A DNA stretch of 64,000 nucleotides. Source: Pusillimonas sp. TS35 (GTDB lineage: Bacteria; Pseudomonadota; Gammaproteobacteria; Burkholderiales; Burkholderiaceae_B). The stretch is taken from NCBI RefSeq assembly GCF_009857885.1, contig NZ_WWER01000009.1:62001-126000 (forward strand), read 5' to 3'. The translations under genes were made by a program, and so were the position numbers. Of this stretch, positions 8,999 through 17,601 are shown piece by piece. Position 1 is the stretch's first letter. Every line of letters starts with the position of its first letter. The notes below the pieces were generated by a model, which was not told the DNA's origin, made no database searches, and saw only the letters and a list, made by a program, of their open reading frames with translations.

Positions 8999-9727
8999 TC
9001 ATCCAGCGGCGGTGCAACCCTTCAATAATGCTTGTGCACCCGATGCCCCGCCCACCTGGCGAGGGCTTGCCGTCACACCCTGCGCAATCTGCGTCGCGAT
9101 CAGTTCCCCCAGGAGAGACAGCGCCGCGCGATGACCAGCCACGAGATCCGAAACGCTTGCGCCAGCCGGTGCCACTGCCATCCCTTCGCAATACACGGGT
9201 TTGCGCCCGGGAATACGGTTCGGCGTCAGCCGCCAGCCCGCCTGGATGGCGGCCTGTTGACCATAAACTGAGGTGAACCGCTGCACCCGCAGCCCTACTG
9301 TCCACACTCCAACGTCAGCTGGCGCTTGCGCCGACGAAACGTCCAGCACGCCAAGGCGGCGCGACAGATCATCCGCCAGCGCGGCCCGGATTTCTTCATT
9401 CAGCGCAGCAGCCCAGAGATAGCCGGACAAGGGGGTCACCTGGGTGGAAGCGGGGTCCACAAGTACGATCTGCGGGCGGTCCACCTGCTCGGGGACGGTG
9501 ACCGGCCCCACGCTGATCACGTAGTGTCCACCGATGCTTGCAGGCTGGGCACGGCCCGTCCCGATACGCCCTGTCTCGGCAGGAGCAGCATCAGTGCCGC
9601 CGGGCTCCCTCCCCGCTTGCAAAGCCGCTGCGGGCAACAATGAGTAGTAATGCTCCGCGGGAGCCGTAGCGCAGGCCGCCAGCAAACTGGATAAGCCCAG
9701 GGCGAGCGGAACGAATGGGCGCAGCAT
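8999..9727 (-). CDS. pqiC: PqiC-type outer-membrane lipoprotein (ABC transport auxiliary)
   Basis: 242-aa lipoprotein: signal segment residues 1-18 ends in a lipobox (SSLLAAC), so Cys19 is lipidated. The body matches the PqiC/YmbA (DUF330) family: YYSLLP near the mature N-terminus, the VGPVTVPEQVDRPQIVL strand and NEEIRAALADDLSRRLG. In E. coli PqiC forms the outer-membrane end of the PqiABC lipid-transport bridge. It lies 13 bp after pqiB and is the last gene of pqiABC. Family assignment is by motif reading; function is from the family. Confidence 0.88.
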   Translation of the reverse strand: MLRPFVPLALGLSSLLAACATAPAEHYYSLLPAAALQAGREPGGTDAAPAETGRIGTGRAQPASIGGHYVISVGPVTVPEQVDRPQIVLVDPASTQVTPLSGYLWAAALNEEIRAALADDLSRRLGVLDVSSAQAPADVGVWTVGLRVQRFTSVYGQQAAIQAGWRLTPNRIPGRKPVYCEGMAVAPAGASVSDLVAGHRAALSLLGELIATQIAQGVTASPRQVGGASGAQALLKGCTAAG

Positions 9728-9740
9728 GGGTATACGTCTC

Positions 9741-11393
9741 CTACGGAGTGATGAAAGCCGGGTCAGCCGTTCGGCCGCGGATGACCGAGGATGGATTGGT
9801 CTGCAGATAATCCGCCAGCGCGCGCAGCGACCGGGCCGCCTGGCCTAACTCGCGAACTGTATCGGCCAGGTTTGCGCCCGGAGCAGTCTCCTGCCCCAGC
9901 AGGGCATCGACGCTGCCAAGCGACTTTTCGGCCGACCTGAGCATGGCCTTGGCCTGCGGCGCCAGTTCGCCATTGACCTGACGCAGCACCTTGGTCAACA
10001 CGGCAAGGCTGTCGCGCAGCTCGGCGCCAATGTCATCGAAGGGGATTTTCTCCACCTTGTTGACAATGCTGCTGATCTGCTGCTGCAGTTGATCAAAACT
10101 GCCAGGCATGGTCGGTACGATCATCGGTTCATGGGCCGCATCCACCGCTACCGGCTTGGCGTCGGGGAAAAACTCCAAGGCAACATACTGCTGGCCGGTC
10201 AGCAGGTTGGCGGAGCGTATCTGCGCCCGCAGGCCGTGCTCGAGCATACGCATCAGCATGAAGGCCGCAGGTGGCTCGGATGACTCGGCATTCTTCGCGG
10301 CAAGCTCGTAAAGCCGGCCAAAGCGCAAGGGGTAAAGCTCCGCCTGCACTTGTGCATATATCTGCTGCGCGGCAGGATCGTAATCGAGTTCGATGCTTGA
10401 AATCCTGCCCAACTCCAGCCCGCGAAAATCAACCGGCGCACCGACCTTGAGCCCGCGAACCGACTGCAGAAAACGCATCTCCACCTGGAAAGGTGGACCG
10501 TGGGGCTCATCCATGGCTTCTTCACGCGTGGCCGAGAGGCGGAATACAGAATTGGGTGAGGCTTGGACGACATCATTTGCACTGGCAGGCGCAAATGCCA
10601 CACCGCCCGCCAGCAACGACACCAGTGCGCCCGTCTCCACCTTGAAGCCACCGGCGTCAAGTGACAGACTCACGCCGCTGGCGTTCCAGAATCGCGCATC
10701 TTTGGTGACAAAACGGTCATAGGGCGCGTCGACAAACACCTGGACTTGCACCGCCCTGCCGTTCTCGTCGAGCGCATACCGGATGACTTGTCCGACCTGG
10801 ATGCGCCGGAAATACACGGGTGAGCCAATTTCCAGGGAACCCAGATCATCAGCTGTGAGCGTGAAACGCGTACCGGGGCGCGAACTGCTGACTTCGGGTG
10901 GCGTTTCCAGACCATCAAACTCGTAGACGGAATCGGCCTTTTCGTCGGGTTGCTCCGCCGTATCCACACTGATGTAGGCGCCCGACAACAGCGTATTCAG
11001 CCCGGTGACGCCGCTGATGCCCAGCCTGGGGCGCACAACCCAGAATCTACTGCCCGGGCGCGCGATATAAGCGGCGCTGTCGCGATCAATCTGTGCGCTC
11101 ACCAGCGCCTTTTTGCGGTCCGGCGACACCTTGATGCTAGTGACCGTGCCAATGGCCACTTCCTTGTAGCGTACACGCGTCTGGCCTACCTCCAGACCTT
11201 CGGCGGAATCGAAGCTGATCACCACTGTGGGCCCCGCATGCAGCCAGTCGCGAAACAGCAACGAAGCACCGACGATCGCTGCCACCAGTGGTACAAGCCA
11301 GATCCAAGAGATCTGCAGCCGGCTCGACTTCTTGACAACCGGCCGTGGTGCAGATTGCGGATCGGGCGAGGACGACGTATCGGGAGTGGTCAT
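9741..11393 (-). CDS. pqiB: PqiB MCE-domain intermembrane lipid transport protein
   Basis: 550 aa. A short cytoplasmic N-terminus (MTTPDTSSSPDP) is followed by one transmembrane helix (ISWIWLVPLVAAIVGASLLF) and three MCE domains, each opening with a strand like GPTVVISFDSAEGLEVGQTRVRY, GTRFTLTADDLGSLEIGSPVYF and QVEMRFLQSVRGLKVGAPVDF. The C-terminus is helical. In E. coli PqiB hexamers stack into a periplasm-spanning tube. The start is the ATG at 11393, which overlaps the pqiA stop (ATGA); an in-frame extension upstream would lie wholly within pqiA. Confidence 0.92.
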   Translation of the reverse strand: MTTPDTSSSPDPQSAPRPVVKKSSRLQISWIWLVPLVAAIVGASLLFRDWLHAGPTVVISFDSAEGLEVGQTRVRYKEVAIGTVTSIKVSPDRKKALVSAQIDRDSAAYIARPGSRFWVVRPRLGISGVTGLNTLLSGAYISVDTAEQPDEKADSVYEFDGLETPPEVSSSRPGTRFTLTADDLGSLEIGSPVYFRRIQVGQVIRYALDENGRAVQVQVFVDAPYDRFVTKDARFWNASGVSLSLDAGGFKVETGALVSLLAGGVAFAPASANDVVQASPNSVFRLSATREEAMDEPHGPPFQVEMRFLQSVRGLKVGAPVDFRGLELGRISSIELDYDPAAQQIYAQVQAELYPLRFGRLYELAAKNAESSEPPAAFMLMRMLEHGLRAQIRSANLLTGQQYVALEFFPDAKPVAVDAAHEPMIVPTMPGSFDQLQQQISSIVNKVEKIPFDDIGAELRDSLAVLTKVLRQVNGELAPQAKAMLRSAEKSLGSVDALLGQETAPGANLADTVRELGQAARSLRALADYLQTNPSSVIRGRTADPAFITP

Positions 11394-12838
11394 AGATTGC
11401 TTTCGGCGCGGCGTCGCGCGGATTGATTGGCCACAAGAGGCATGCTGGCGGGAGTTGAGGAAAGACTCGTCGTGCGCGGCGACGCCGCCGTGACAGGCCC
11501 GTGATCCCATGCGGATCGCGGGTCAAAGCAATGGGCGGCAAGCATCGTCAACACAACGACCATGCCGAAGCTGGCGGCGCCCGGCCCGGCCAGCACTTGG
11601 GAAACGCCGGGGAAATTCGCCATAGCCGACATCAGAATGACCACAAACACATCGAGCATGGACCACTGGCCAATGAACTCAACAAAGCCATACAACCGCG
11701 TTCGCGAGCGCGCAATAGCCTCGCCCTGCCAGCGGTCGCGCAGCATCAGCAAAACGAGCACCACGATCTTGGTGACAGGTACAACAATACTGGCCACGAA
11801 CACGATAATCGCCAGATCCGGCGAGCCCAACCGCCACAGTTCGAGCACCCCGCCCAATATGGTGTGATTGCCGTCCTCCACCAGTGTACGCACCCGCATG
11901 ATGGGCAGCAGATTGGCGGGCAGATAAATAATACTCGCGGCAATCAGTAGCGCCCACACACGCGCACGCATGTCCGGTTTGCGCGGATAGATACGGCTGT
12001 TGCAGCGGCGGCAGCGCAGCGCTGCCCCCGGGTCTTCTATATACCGCGTGAACAGGCCGGCCGGCGCGGCCTGAACATAACCGCAGCAGGTGCAACTGAG
12101 CAATATGCGCGCGGCATTGCCTTTGGACACATTGGCATTGGCGTCCCCGTGCATGTCAGTGCAGGCCTGTGCGCCGAGCCGTGTATCGGCATCCTCGCCC
12201 ATGCTCGTCGCGGCCAGACCGGAAATCGGCACAAGCCCAGCATCTTCCGCGTAGCGCCAGATATTGCGCGCGGCCACGCGCGTCAGCCCGGTAAGCAGAA
12301 AGGTCAGTATGCCGAAGGCCCAGATAGCAGGCGCGGGCGTAATGTCCGCCAGGCTGGAAAACTTCACCACAGCGACGATGATCGCCAGCGTCAGCACCGG
12401 AATCATGCTCCAGGGTTCAACCCAGTGCAGCACACGCAAGCCCCAGGCAAAATCGCCCGGCAGGCGCCCTGCGCGCACCGCCATCAACGCCCACAGCGTG
12501 ATGAGTAACTGCGTCAGTGGCATCCAGAACCCTGCCATCGCGGTCATGATGGCCACCATTTCATGCCCCTGGCGCCACGTTAGCAGCAAGGCGCCCGGCA
12601 GCGAGGCATCGACCTGCATACCTTGTATGCGCAAATGCGCGATGGGGAAATAATTGGCGATGACAAAGAGGATAAGCGCTGTCAGCGTAAGCGCAATCCA
12701 GCCGTTCAGGGACAACCGGCTTTGCCGATAAAGTTCCTCGCCACAGCGCGTGCACGAAGCGATCTGCGCGGGCTCCAGCGGAGCCCGCTTATGCAGCGTC
12801 GCGCAGTAATCGCACGCAAGCAGTGGCGTGACCGCCAT
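11390..12838 (-). CDS. pqiA: PqiA integral membrane protein
   Basis: 482 aa inner-membrane partner of PqiB. Two homologous halves, each headed by a zinc-ribbon-like cysteine cluster (CDYC...CTRC near residues 9-33; CTCC...CRRC near 250-282) followed by four hydrophobic segments. The ATG at 12838 shares its A with the clpA stop codon (TGATG), so it is translationally coupled to clpA; a TTG just upstream is a weaker choice. Expected to take part in lipid or membrane homeostasis, as inferred from E. coli PqiA. Confidence 0.92.
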   Translation of the reverse strand: MAVTPLLACDYCATLHKRAPLEPAQIASCTRCGEELYRQSRLSLNGWIALTLTALILFVIANYFPIAHLRIQGMQVDASLPGALLLTWRQGHEMVAIMTAMAGFWMPLTQLLITLWALMAVRAGRLPGDFAWGLRVLHWVEPWSMIPVLTLAIIVAVVKFSSLADITPAPAIWAFGILTFLLTGLTRVAARNIWRYAEDAGLVPISGLAATSMGEDADTRLGAQACTDMHGDANANVSKGNAARILLSCTCCGYVQAAPAGLFTRYIEDPGAALRCRRCNSRIYPRKPDMRARVWALLIAASIIYLPANLLPIMRVRTLVEDGNHTILGGVLELWRLGSPDLAIIVFVASIVVPVTKIVVLVLLMLRDRWQGEAIARSRTRLYGFVEFIGQWSMLDVFVVILMSAMANFPGVSQVLAGPGAASFGMVVVLTMLAAHCFDPRSAWDHGPVTAASPRTTSLSSTPASMPLVANQSARRRAESNL

Positions 12839-15162
12839 CAATCAACCAGTTCGGGTTCCGGGCGCGAAGACGACGATGGATTCGATGGGCCGGACTTGCC
12901 GGTGGAATCCGGAAATACCAGCTGCACCTTGCCCTCGTCGTCAAGCCCCACCTCGACACGACCGCCGTCCACCAGCCTGCCGAACAGCAGCTCGTCGGCC
13001 AGCGCGCGCCGGATCGTATCCTGGATGAGGCGTTGCATCGGCCGCGCCCCCATCGCCGGGTCGAAGCCCTCTTTGGCGAGATGCTCGCGCAACTCGGGGG
13101 TGAACACGACATCGACGTGTTTTTCATGCAGTTGGTCTTCGAGCTGCATGAGGAACTTGTCAACCACCCGCATGATCACTTCGCGCGAAAGCGGTTTGAA
13201 GCTGATCGTAGCGTCGAGCCGGTTGCGGAACTCGGGAGTGAACAGCCGCTTGATATCAGCCATCTCGTCGCCGCCGCGAGCCGGCGTGGCAAAACCGATG
13301 GAGGTCTTGTTCAACGCTTCCGCACCCGCGTTGGTCGTCATCACGATGATTACATTGCGGAAATCGGACTTGCGGCCGTTGTTGTCGGTCAGGGTGCCGT
13401 GGTCCATCACCTGGAGCAGAATGTTGTAGACATCCGGATGCGCTTTTTCGATCTCGTCAAGCAGGAGTACACAGTGCGGCTGCTTGCTGACGGCTTCGGT
13501 CAGCAAGCCCCCCTGGTCGAAGCCCACATAGCCCGGAGGCGCACCAATCAGACGCGAAACGGTATGGCGTTCCATGTACTCGGACATATCGAAACGCAGC
13601 AGCTCGATACCCAGTACGAATGCCAACTGGCGCGCGACTTCGGTCTTGCCGACACCCGTGGGACCGGAGAACAAGAAGGCGCCAATGGGCTTGTCTGGCC
13701 GGCCCAGGCCCGAGCGCGCCATTTTGATGGCGGCCGCCAGCGCTTCGATAGCCGGATCCTGACCAAACACGACCGTCTTGAGGTCGCGTTCGAGCGTTGC
13801 CAGCTTATTGCGGTCGTCGTGCGACACCGACTGCGGCGGAATGCGCGCAATTTTGGCCACAGTGGCCTGGATCTCGCCCTTGCCAATGGTCTTGCGCTGC
13901 TTGGAGCGCGGCAGCAGGCGCTGCGCGGCACCGGCTTCGTCGATCACATCAATCGCCTTGTCGGGCAGAAAACGATCATTGATGTATCGTGCTGCCAATT
14001 CGGCGGCCGCAGTGATCGCCGCGTTGGAATATTTGACGCCATGGTGCTCTTCGAAATGCCCTTTCAGGCCCCGCAGGATCTGCACCGTCTGCTCCACAGT
14101 GGGCTCGGGTACATCGATCTTCTGGAAGCGGCGCGACAGCGCGTGGTCTTTCTCGAAGATGCCGCGATATTCGTTATAGGTGGTCGCGCCCAGGCACTTG
14201 AGCTGCCCTGATGACAGCGCAGGTTTGAGCAGGTTCGAAGCATCCAGCGTACCGCCCGACGCCGAACCGGCACCGATCAGCGTATGAATTTCGTCGATGA
14301 ACAGGATGGCATTGCGGTTGTCCTTGAGCGACTTGAGCACGCCCTTGAGGCGCTGCTCGAAATCGCCGCGATATTTGGTGCCCGCGAGCAACGCCCCCAT
14401 ATCCAGCGCGTAGACCTCGGCGTGGGCAAGAATCTCGGGCACATCACCCTTGGTGATGCGCCAGGCCAGCCCTTCGGCGATCGCAGTCTTGCCCACCCCC
14501 GCCTCGCCCACCAGCAGCGGATTGTTCTTGCGCCGGCGGCAAAGCACCTGAATGACGCGCTCTACCTCGTGCTCGCGTCCGATCAGAGGATCGATACGCC
14601 CGCGGCGGGCTTCGGCATTGAGGTCGGTGGCATAAAGTTCGAGCGGCGACTTCTGCTGATCAGGCTTGGAATCTGTATCTGAAATCTGCTGTGCTTTCGC
14701 CGGCTCGGCGGGTGCTTCTTCCTGCTGCTTGGTAATACCATGCGACAAATAATTGACAACATCCAGCCGGCTGACGCCTTGCTGTTGCAAGAAATACACT
14801 GCGTGGGAGTCTTTCTCACCGTACATGGCTACCAGCACATTGGCGCCGGTCACCGTATTCTTGTTGGAATTGCCCGACGACACATGCATGATCGCGCGCT
14901 GAATGACGCGCTGGAAACCGAGCGTGGGCTGGGTATCCACCTCTTCCTGCCCGGGAAATATGGGTGTGTTTTCTTTGATGAACTTGCGCAGTTCCTGGCG
15001 CAGCGCATCAATATTGGCCGAGCACGCGCGCAGCACTTCCACCGCTGCCGCATTATCGAGCAGCGAAAGCAGCAGGTGCTCCACTGTAATGAATTCATGT
15101 CGCGCACTGCGGGCTTCGACAAACGCCATGTGCAGGCTGACTTCAAGTTCTTCCGAGATCAC
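12838..15162 (-). CDS. clpA: ClpA ATPase unfoldase of the ClpAP protease
   Basis: AAA+ unfoldase, 774 aa. The Clp N-domain (residues 1-140) binds ClpS; a charged linker follows. AAA-1 holds Walker [10 protein letters not shown] and AAA-2 holds GPTGVGKTE, with [13 protein letters not shown] as Walker B of the second ring. The ClpA form lacks the ClpB middle coiled coil. The start is the GTG at 15162 ([14 protein letters not shown] in families), which has GGAGGA closely upstream; an ATG five codons earlier lacks one. ClpS, the adaptor, is the next gene upstream. Confidence 0.95.
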   Translation of the reverse strand: MISEELEVSLHMAFVEARSARHEFITVEHLLLSLLDNAAAVEVLRACSANIDALRQELRKFIKENTPIFPGQEEVDTQPTLGFQRVIQRAIMHVSSGNSNKNTVTGANVLVAMYGEKDSHAVYFLQQQGVSRLDVVNYLSHGITKQQEEAPAEPAKAQQISDTDSKPDQQKSPLELYATDLNAEARRGRIDPLIGREHEVERVIQVLCRRRKNNPLLVGEAGVGKTAIAEGLAWRITKGDVPEILAHAEVYALDMGALLAGTKYRGDFEQRLKGVLKSLKDNRNAILFIDEIHTLIGAGSASGGTLDASNLLKPALSSGQLKCLGATTYNEYRGIFEKDHALSRRFQKIDVPEPTVEQTVQILRGLKGHFEEHHGVKYSNAAITAAAELAARYINDRFLPDKAIDVIDEAGAAQRLLPRSKQRKTIGKGEIQATVAKIARIPPQSVSHDDRNKLATLERDLKTVVFGQDPAIEALAAAIKMARSGLGRPDKPIGAFLFSGPTGVGKTEVARQLAFVLGIELLRFDMSEYMERHTVSRLIGAPPGYVGFDQGGLLTEAVSKQPHCVLLLDEIEKAHPDVYNILLQVMDHGTLTDNNGRKSDFRNVIIVMTTNAGAEALNKTSIGFATPARGGDEMADIKRLFTPEFRNRLDATISFKPLSREVIMRVVDKFLMQLEDQLHEKHVDVVFTPELREHLAKEGFDPAMGARPMQRLIQDTIRRALADELLFGRLVDGGRVEVGLDDEGKVQLVFPDSTGKSGPSNPSSSSRPEPELVD

Positions 15163-15249
15163 GCTTCCTCCATACATATCGGAGCGGACAGCAATTCGAT
15201 AAATCCTATTCTATGACTAAATCGACCTTGCGTATCAACAATAGTGAAA

Positions 15250-15264
15250 AGCCCTATCGGGGCT
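15250..15264 (-). terminator. Weak hairpin between clpS and clpA
   Basis: On the minus strand AGCCC, 5-nt loop, GGGCT followed by TTTC, about 75 bp after the clpS stop. The stem is only five pairs, so it would at best attenuate read-through from clpS into clpA. Confidence 0.35.
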
Positions 15265-15339
15265 AATATCTGCGACAGCCAGGCCGCACGCTGGTTCCTG
15301 AAAACCATGCGTGCCGCAGTGCTGCATGTCCACATGGCC

Positions 15340-15663
15340 TCATGCATCGGGTGCCGGCTCCATTATGCATTGCAGAGGATGCTGCCGCGCCTGCGCCATT
15401 TGCCTCACCATTTCAACTCGTGTGGCGGCAATATCGCGCGTGTACACGCCGCATACACCCCTGCCCTCGTTGTGAACCTTCAGCATAATACGCGCCGCCT
15501 CATCTTCGTTTTTACCGAAAATACGCTGCAATACAACGACGACAAATTCCATCGGTGTGTAATCGTCATTAAGCAGCACGACCTGATACATAGGCGGTGG
15601 CGCGGTCTTCGAAGACTGCCGGTCGAGCACCGTTTCACGCTGGTTTTCGATCTGAGTAACCAT
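15340..15663 (-). CDS. clpS: ClpS adaptor of ClpAP (N-degron)
   Basis: 107 aa cytoplasmic adaptor that delivers N-degron substrates to ClpA. Residues about 25-35 ([17 protein letters not shown]) give the ClpS core, with the conserved NDD and Met that line the N-end pocket, and [16 protein letters not shown] follows. Length is normal for the family. It is transcribed divergently from the cold-shock gene at 15826 and toward clpA, the usual order. Confidence 0.96.
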   Translation of the reverse strand: MVTQIENQRETVLDRQSSKTAPPPMYQVVLLNDDYTPMEFVVVVLQRIFGKNEDEAARIMLKVHNEGRGVCGVYTRDIAATRVEMVRQMAQARQHPLQCIMEPAPDA

Positions 15664-15777
15664 GCCAAATACTAGTGGTTTCCATAGGTTGACTACACCA
15701 ATTCAAGTGCGCATCATCGTGGTGTTCTGTGTGCTTGAAATCCACACGTGCCAGAATCGGTAGGCTAAAGGTAACCC

Positions 15778-15808
15778 TTGTAGTCGCGTTTCAATTTAAC
15801 ACTATATT
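15778..15808 (+). promoter_or_regulatory. Possible promoter of the cold-shock gene
   Basis: TTGTAG at 15778-15783 and TATATT at 15803-15808, spaced 19 nt (longer than ideal), 18 bp before the ATG. The short distance to the start means the typical long cspA-type leader would be absent if this is the promoter. Tentative. Confidence 0.35.
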
Positions 15809-15825
15809 GTCGAGAGGCAGTCCGC

Positions 15826-16071
15826 ATGTCTGAATCAACCGCAACCTCCGCGCCCGGGGATACCCAGAAGCTGACCGGAACGGTCAAGTGGTTCAATGAC
15901 GCCAAGGGTTTTGGCTTCATCACCCCTGACAACGGTGGGGAAGACCTATTCGCACATTTCTCGTCCATCCAGATGAATGGCTTCAAGACGCTAAAAGAAG
16001 GCCAGAAAGTCGCATTTGAAATCGCACAAGGGCCCAAAGGCAAGCAAGCACTGAATATTACGGCAACCTGA
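15826..16071 (+). CDS. Cold-shock domain protein
   Basis: 81 aa: an extra N-terminal 13 residues ([13 protein letters not shown]) followed by one cold-shock domain. RNP1 (KGFGFI) and RNP2 (DLFAHF) aromatic motifs are intact, so it should bind single-stranded RNA/DNA and act as an RNA chaperone. AGAGG lies upstream of the ATG. Its place beside clpS/clpA is common in proteobacteria (where it is often called cspD), but whether it is cold-induced or stationary-phase cannot be told from the sequence. Confidence 0.95.
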   Translation: MSESTATSAPGDTQKLTGTVKWFNDAKGFGFITPDNGGEDLFAHFSSIQMNGFKTLKEGQKVAFEIAQGPKGKQALNITAT

Positions 16072-16131
16072 TGTTTTGCAAGGGCTGAACAGCCTCATGC
16101 TTCAATAATAATGCATAACTCTCACTACACT

Positions 16132-16158
16132 ACAGGGCCTCAGCGCCCTGTTTTTTTT
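16132..16158 (+). terminator. Rho-independent terminator of the cold-shock gene
   Basis: ACAGGGC and GCCCTGT pair around a 6-nt loop, followed by eight T. It lies 61 bp after the cold-shock stop and is a textbook terminator. It also shows that the next gene does not start upstream of it. Confidence 0.88.
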
Positions 16159-16233
16159 GGCCTGCCGCGCCTGACCCGTGCGCATATCCGACGTTTGGCG
16201 GATCGGGCCCGGCGCGTGGCAAACACGCAGAGC

Positions 16234-16677
16234 GTGCGCGCCCTGAAACGGCTGTTTCCCTTGCTGCTCGTCGCACCGGCCATGCCCGCCGCCGGCCAAG
16301 GCATGCTGCTGCCGACCGCCGAACTGAGCATCGCGGGATACGCCATCACAGCAGAGATCGCTGCCACGGAAGCAAGCCGCAGCAATGGCCTGATGAATCG
16401 CAACTTCCTGCCATCCAACCACGGCATGCTGTTCGTTTTCGAGAGGGCGAATATGGCCTGCTTCTGGATGAAAAATACGCCACTGCCCTTGTCTATCGCC
16501 TTTATCAATGAGCAAGGCAAGATCGTCAATATCGCCCATATGCAGCCGCACACCCTGGACACCCACTGCCCGCTGCGCCCAGTGCCCTTCGCGCTTGAAA
16601 TGCCGCAAGGCTGGTTCGGGGACCGCGATATACGCGCGGGCGCCTTGATCCAAGGCCTGCCCCCACGCGGAAAGTAG
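16234..16677 (+). CDS. DUF192 family secreted protein
   Basis: DUF192 protein, probably exported. The frame is open from an ATG at 16111, but a strong terminator (16132-16158) lies inside that longer version, so the GTG at 16234 is preferred; it gives 147 aa with a signal peptide (RALKRLFPLLLVAPAMPAAGQG). The DUF192 core is clear: SRSNGLMNR, HGMLFVFE, CFWMKNTPLPLSIAFI and ALEMPQGWF. The family's molecular function is not settled. No close operon partner; the gene to the right is convergent. Confidence 0.85.
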   Translation: MRALKRLFPLLLVAPAMPAAGQGMLLPTAELSIAGYAITAEIAATEASRSNGLMNRNFLPSNHGMLFVFERANMACFWMKNTPLPLSIAFINEQGKIVNIAHMQPHTLDTHCPLRPVPFALEMPQGWFGDRDIRAGALIQGLPPRGK

Positions 16678-16727
16678 GCGTTGCGGGCACGCCGGCAAAA
16701 CCAGCCGTGCCCGTATCGCGAGGTGCG

Positions 16728-17306
16728 CTAGAGACCCAACCCCTTGCCGGCGCCAAGCAGCGTGGCGACACCCAGCACGGCGAAAACCCCCGCTGCGATG
16801 GTATGCACAAGCCTCATGGGGATGCGGTTTGCCAGCTTCTCGCCGGCGAACACAGCGGGAACGTCCGCGATCAACATGCCCAGCGTTGTGCCCACCACCA
16901 CCAGCACCGGCGTAGCGTAATGCGCCGCCATAGCCACGGTGGCAATTTGCGTCTTATCGCCCATTTCGGCCAGAAAAAAGGTGATCAATGTCGCCCCGAA
17001 AACCCCGAAATGGCGGGCTACTTGGGTTTCCTCTTCTTCGATTTTGTCGGGAATCAGCGTCCAGATCGCCATTGCGATGAATGACGCGCCGAGCACCCAG
17101 CGCAGCGTCTGCGGCGATACCGTGGCCGTGATCCAGGCGCCCAATGCGCCCGCCAGCCCATGATTGATGATGGTAGCGACCAGGATACCAAGAACGATAG
17201 GGAGCGGTTTCTTGAAGCGAGCCGCAAGGAGAAAGGCAAGCAACTGGGTTTTGTCGCCGATTTCAGCCAGTGCGACAACGCCGGTGGAGACGAGAAGTGA
17301 TTCCAT
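16728..17306 (-). CDS. UPF0016/GDT1-family manganese exporter
   Basis: 192-aa inner-membrane protein with six hydrophobic segments in two repeats, each carrying the family motif E-x-G-D-K-T (AEIGDKTQLLAF near residue 15 and AEMGDKTQIATV near 110) that forms the cation site. GDT1/MneA family members export Mn2+. The start is ATG 17306 because the longer open frame upstream is RNA of a manganese riboswitch, which is also strong support for the substrate. Transcribed alone, convergent with the DUF192 gene. Confidence 0.92.
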   Translation of the reverse strand: MESLLVSTGVVALAEIGDKTQLLAFLLAARFKKPLPIVLGILVATIINHGLAGALGAWITATVSPQTLRWVLGASFIAMAIWTLIPDKIEEEETQVARHFGVFGATLITFFLAEMGDKTQIATVAMAAHYATPVLVVVGTTLGMLIADVPAVFAGEKLANRIPMRLVHTIAAGVFAVLGVATLLGAGKGLGL

Positions 17307-17480
17307 GAGGGTTCCGCGGGCCAGCACAAAGACGAATGACCACCCCGCCGCCCGGCCCATCCGGCGGCGTGTGGTCAAAGGTCTTGCCAAGCTGAAAACC
17401 GCACGCGCCATGGCCGGAAGGCCAAGTGTGTTGACGCGCGCCTCTTCGGTGCGAAGAGCGGCTACTCCCCAATGACAGGC
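17307..17480 (-). ncRNA. yybP-ykoY manganese riboswitch
   Basis: On the minus strand the leader holds GGGGAGTAGCCG (17470-17459), a first helix CTCTTCG...CGAAGAG just after it, then GTCAACA and finally GCAAGACC (17387-17380), the two conserved internal loops that make the Mn2+ site of this riboswitch class. A long GC stem (GACCAC/GTGGTC enclosing CCGCCG/CGGCGG, 17338-17376) follows and could be the expression platform, sequestering or freeing the start region near 17306. The controlled gene is a UPF0016 transporter, one of the classic targets. Confidence 0.88.
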
Positions 17481-17511
17481 GCAAATGTACCACATATCGC
17501 GCCCTTAAGGC

Positions 17512-17563
17512 CGGGGCCGAGCCATTGCCGGTGCATAACAACCCCGACAACGGCTCGGCCCCG
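17512..17563 (-). repeat. Inverted repeat downstream of pcaF
   Basis: Perfect 12-bp arms CGGGGCCGAGCC (17512-17523) and GGCTCGGCCCCG (17552-17563), with a 28-nt loop, 39 bp after the thiolase stop. Possible transcript end for pcaF ahead of the riboswitch; there is no T-run, so it may need Rho or act as a 3' stabiliser. Confidence 0.5.
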
Positions 17564-17601
17564 AATGCTTCCTGCCAGGCGCCGCGCGGGCGCCTTCAGG
17601 C

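Noticed and set aside
9011-9020. Third GGTGCAACCC copy as a PutA site
   Set aside because: It lies in the coding end of pqiC, 300 bp from the putA start, and is explained by codons there.
8836-9305. Long open frames antisense to pqiC and in the putA-pqiC gap
   Set aside because: High-GC shadow frames without RBS, family motifs or credible composition.
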